From: Dillenia suffruticosa
Taxonomy: Eukaryota; Streptophyta; Magnoliopsida; Dilleniales; Dilleniaceae
NCBI GenBank assembly: GCA_033439265.1
Contig: JAVTVX010000009.1
Location: 11,869,109-11,933,108, forward strand
Direction: 5' to 3'
DNA length: 64,000 nucleotides
Shown: positions 60,865 to 64,000 of the stretch, one piece after another
Position numbering within the stretch: position 1 is the stretch's first letter
Layout: each line of letters begins with the position of its first letter
Notes under the pieces: model-generated
The model's database searches: none
Told to the model about the DNA's origin: nothing
The model's input: only the letters and a program-made list of their open reading frames with translations
Made by a program: the position numbers and the translations under genes

Positions 60865-63020
60865 TAGAGATGTGCCCGGGTCGGTTTGGGCCCGAAAATC
60901 GGCTGAGCCGGCCCGGAAAAAGCCTGACCCGTGAACTGGATCGGAACTGCAGTAATCCAGCCCGACCCGAATCAGGTATTGTAGTAGTTTGGGCCGGTTT
61001 AATCGATTTTGGAATTGGGAAGCGGCCCGGAACCGGTCTGACTATGGAACAAGCCCAGGCCCGGAACCGGCGCAGGCTCGGAACTGGCCCGACCCGATTG
61101 ATTCCAACAGCTCCTTGTTCCTCTTTTTTTTTTTAAAATTTTTTTCAATTTTACCCATTCCAATAGTTATAAAACAGCTAATTTTGAGATTACTTTGATC
61201 TATAAGATCAAAAAATTTTCCTATAAATATCTTACACCCTATTTCCAAAATCTTCACAATAAAATATCTCTCTCTCTCTCATATCTATATTCTCTCAATA
61301 TTACTACATTCTCTCAATTTTCATTACTATGTCCATTATCATTTCCTTTTCACAATTTTTACAATACTCTATACCATTTTCATTACCGTTTTCTATACCA
61401 TTTCCATTAATTTCTACACCATTGCCATTATCATTTCTATCATTATCTACATTTCTACAATTATCTTTATTTCCATCATTTTATTTATTGAATATATTTT
61501 CATTAAACACATTCTCAAATTTGTACTATAAACTTTTATATAACCCATTGACTCAGTATGCAACGACATAGCTTGTCTAGGAAAGTTTTGTCTGGGGGCA
61601 ATTAATTATCGAAAGAAAGAGGTACTAAAGCAAAAACATATAAATTCTACCTCTTATTTGGGAACTTTCCTGATACTCTTGCTATAGAACGGTTTGGGTG
61701 GAGAAGGAAGGATTACAAATTTTCCACGACCTTCAACATTGATCAAGATTTGGCAAGATTTCAAGGTTGGGAGCTCAAATTCAAGATTTTACGAAAAACA
61801 ATTACGATATCCGTCAAGTTGTTACATTTAATTTTTTTGTATCTTTATTTTTTTGCATTTGCATTATTTTTTTTTAAAAAAAAATTAAATCTTAAAATTT
61901 TTTTAAAAAATTTAATTTTAAATTTCCTTTTAAAAATTTAATCGTATATTTTATTTTGAAAATTTATTCTTAAATTTTTAATAAAATGACCAGAACACAC
62001 TCTTCCCAATCTTCTCAACAATCTCCTCTTCCTCCATTTTTTTTCAAGATGAAATTCCTGATAATATAGATATTGAAACTATTTTGGAAGAAACTGAATC
62101 TAGTAACACAGAATTTAACACAACATGAACTAAAAAAAATGATATTAATATATGGACATTTTTTGAAAAAAATGATGAATAAAAAGCAATTTGTAAAATT
62201 TGTCATAAAAAATATAAACTTTTGAAGGGTTGGGGGGTAGGTATATTTAGAAGACACTTAGTTAATAATCATCCAGATAAATTATCACAAACAAAAAAAA
62301 CACAAATTGCTGTAGGGGAGGTAATATAACTGATATATTTAAATATAATTCGGATAAAGAAAAAATTTGACAAATAGAATGGTTAGGAAGAAAAGAATTA
62401 CTACTTAGCATAGTTGCATGTCCCGTATTTGAAAAATATGTACAAAAATATTTACAACCCATTTATAAAAAAAGTAGTAGAAGTAGATTTTAAAAATCAT
62501 TGTAAATAGAAAAAAAATCTAAATGATATAAAAATTAAAATAATGTAACAAAAAAAATTAATGTATTTTAAAATCCAAGTGATGAGATTGGTAGTGGACA
62601 TACACCAAATTTGGAGGAACCACTCTAAAAATTTTGTGTCTCTAATTTTTAATTTTTTTTTTATAAAAAGTGAATTAAAAAAATGAAAAAATAAATCATT
62701 ATAAGAGAGTAAATAAAAAAAAAGTTAAAAAAAAATAGAGTTATAAAAATAAAATAGAATTAAAAAATAGAGTTACGAAAAAAAGAGAGTTAAAAAAAGG
62801 CAATAGAGAAAAAAAAAATTTCGGGCCGAACCGGGCTCGGCCGATGTGAATCGGCCTGCCGATTTTGGTTCAGTCGGCCAGGCCGGTTCAACTAAAAAAA
62901 ATTTTGAAACTGGCCCAGCCCGGCCCGGACTGGCCTAGGAACTGTAGCCAGCCCGACCCGCGGTTTCTGGGAACCGCCCTTGAACCGGACCGGGCCCGGC
63001 CCGGCCCGGTTACAACTCTA
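60865..63020 (+). mobile_element. hAT transposon, non-autonomous deletion derivative
   Basis: 2156 bp with terminal inverted repeats TAGAGATGTGCCCGGG at the left and, read inward on the minus strand, TAGAGTTGTAACCGGG at the right. It is flanked by a perfect 8-bp duplication CCTAAAAA, the hallmark length for hAT elements. Each end has a 200-270-base GC-rich arm made of CCCGG, GGCCCG and CCGAACC-type words, in stark contrast with the AT-rich interior. The interior keeps only a BED zinc finger and a short piece of transposase. It contains another interior block of CT/TTCAT-rich sequence at 61260-61560. Confidence 0.9.
62137..62500 (+). pseudogene. hAT transposase remnant: BED zinc finger and first residues
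   Basis: The plus-strand frame reads IWTFFEKND, stop, then AICKICHKKY (62185-62215) and IFRRHLVNNHPDKLSQ (about 62241-62290). The two cysteines and the HLxxxH histidines form a BED zinc finger as at the N-terminus of plant hAT transposases. After a frame break at about 62320, IFKYNSD and the VACPVFEKYV, LQPIYKKSS, RSRF pieces (to about 62500) resemble the segment that follows the finger in plant hAT proteins. The catalytic and dimerisation domains are absent. Confidence 0.75.
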
Positions 63021-63028
63021 CCTAAAAA
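63021..63028 (+). repeat. hAT target-site duplication, right copy
   Basis: CCTAAAAA, directly after the terminal inverted repeat; matches 60857-60864. Confidence 0.85.
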
Positions 63029-64000
63029 AAAAGAGGAATGCGCAGCAGCCGCCCCTCCTTTGGAATAAATAGTGATGCTGCGTATGTGATGCCTTGCCTA
63101 TATTGGAGAAGTGCATATATATAGGTGTGAAGCCCCAAGAAAATTAGAAATATTCTCTTGTTGACCTATTAATTTTTTTGAACTATTTAGTTTCAAAAAT
63201 GTCTCTTTAATCCCAATTAAAAAATATTTAGCTCATTCCTTTCCGTTGTAGGCCCAATTGAAATCTTGAACTATTTAGCTCCAAAAATGTTTCCTTAATC
63301 TTATTTTGATCCAACCTCCAATTTTCGATCGCTAAAAATTAAAAGTCATAAATCCATTTATTAAGGCACTAACCAATCCACAATATACCATTATATCAAT
63401 AATAAAAATGACATTTTACACATTATCAAATTCCCCCACATCAAACCAATACTTGTCCTCAAGCATACTCTAGATAAATGACTCAAAACCATTCTCTTTT
63501 TCACTCCTCTCCCTCTTTCAATTCATTTTCAAACAATTCAAATCAGGATATATCGAAAAATTCAAGTCAAAACAACAATTCAGAGAACAAGTGATCATAG
63601 CATCATAACCTTAAATGAAAACATAAGAATCCCATCAAACTCAATAATCTCATCAAATTTCAATGTATCAAGATCAATACTCTCACAAGGAGTTCACTCT
63701 ATGCACTCAAAGCGTTTAAGGGAATTTATTAATAATTCTCAAAATTAAATCAAAACATGTCATTACCATAAGTTTGTTTATTTATCAAATCTCCGCCACC
63801 ACTTATATGAATGCAAAGCAAAAATCTGGGGGGTCTTATAAGGATTGTAACATGGTTTGGGTAAGGGTAGGATAAAAGGGTAAGTCTGATATGTAATAAA
63901 TATATCAAAAGAAATATGTCAAGAGTCACAAAACAATTTTTCTATATCAAACATATTCTATATCATAAAGTACAATCAATCCCAAAGAAAAATATTCCAA
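63029..64000. other. Non-coding repeat sequence at the right edge
   Basis: Continuation of the DNA that received the hAT insertion. CCCCCACATCAAACCAATACTTGTCCTCAAGCAT wording (split here for length: CCCCCACATCAAACC at about 63433, CTTGTCCTCAAGCAT at about 63452) recurs in untranslated parts of plant gypsy-type repeats, as I remember them. No ORF is supported. Confidence 0.4.

Noticed and set aside
60870..61257. Three overlapping ORFs in the left GC-rich arm of the hAT element
   Set aside because: Open in several frames because GC-rich repeats lack stops; products are Pro/Arg/Gly-rich and differ between the two arms.

Overview
The window is nuclear DNA of a flowering plant, most likely a eudicot. 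The evidence is strongly AT-rich intergenic DNA, intron-bearing genes with GT..AG splice sites, a plant splicing-factor gene, a gene with a chloroplast transit peptide, and plant-type LTR retrotransposons, a CACTA element and a hAT element. The species cannot be named from this sequence.

Only two intact host genes are supported. At the left end, on the minus strand, is a complete six-exon MOS4/SPF27 (BCAS2) gene (1356-3881, 255 codons), a subunit of the Prp19/NTC spliceosome complex; a tRNA-derived SINE sits in its third intron. In the right half, on the plus strand, is a complete four-exon gene for a predicted plastid protein of 272 residues (50726-52666) with a weakly fibrillin/lipocalin-like body.

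Most of the rest is transposable-element debris in layers. 4.3-9.5 kb is non-coding, AT-rich DNA with two local tandem duplications. 9487-21058 is a decayed 11.6-kb Ty1/copia element with 2.1-kb LTRs, an intact order gag-PR-INT-RT-RH, and a third ORF before the 3' LTR, as in the SIRE class. 22.4-28.6 kb holds two direct copies of an LTR-like repeat around a decayed minus-strand Ty3/gypsy (Athila/Tat-like) fragment. 28.8-49.9 kb reads as one large CACTA (En/Spm) element: TNP2 transposase, a TnpA/PTTA-like second gene, subterminal repeats and a captured kinase exon. A chromodomain-type Ty3/gypsy element (33480-43220) has inserted into its TNP2 gene, and a probable related solo LTR (44174-47026) lies between its two genes. 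Beyond the plastid gene are a copia RNase H fragment with its LTR (54.7-56.5 kb), an LTR end with a primer-binding site (to 59216), and a 2156-bp hAT deletion derivative (60865-63020) with a perfect 8-bp target duplication and GC-rich ends.

The observations I rate highest are a complete protein-kinase exon, with both splice sites, inside the CACTA element; the roughly forty-fold scattered ACATCGACC/GTCGAC motif that fills over 1 kb of each copia LTR and recurs elsewhere; the insertion chronology readable from the split TNP2 gene; and the (CT)n tract beginning at a splice donor. No new defence or metabolic system was found. All element proteins are degenerate, and nothing here looks capable of autonomous movement.
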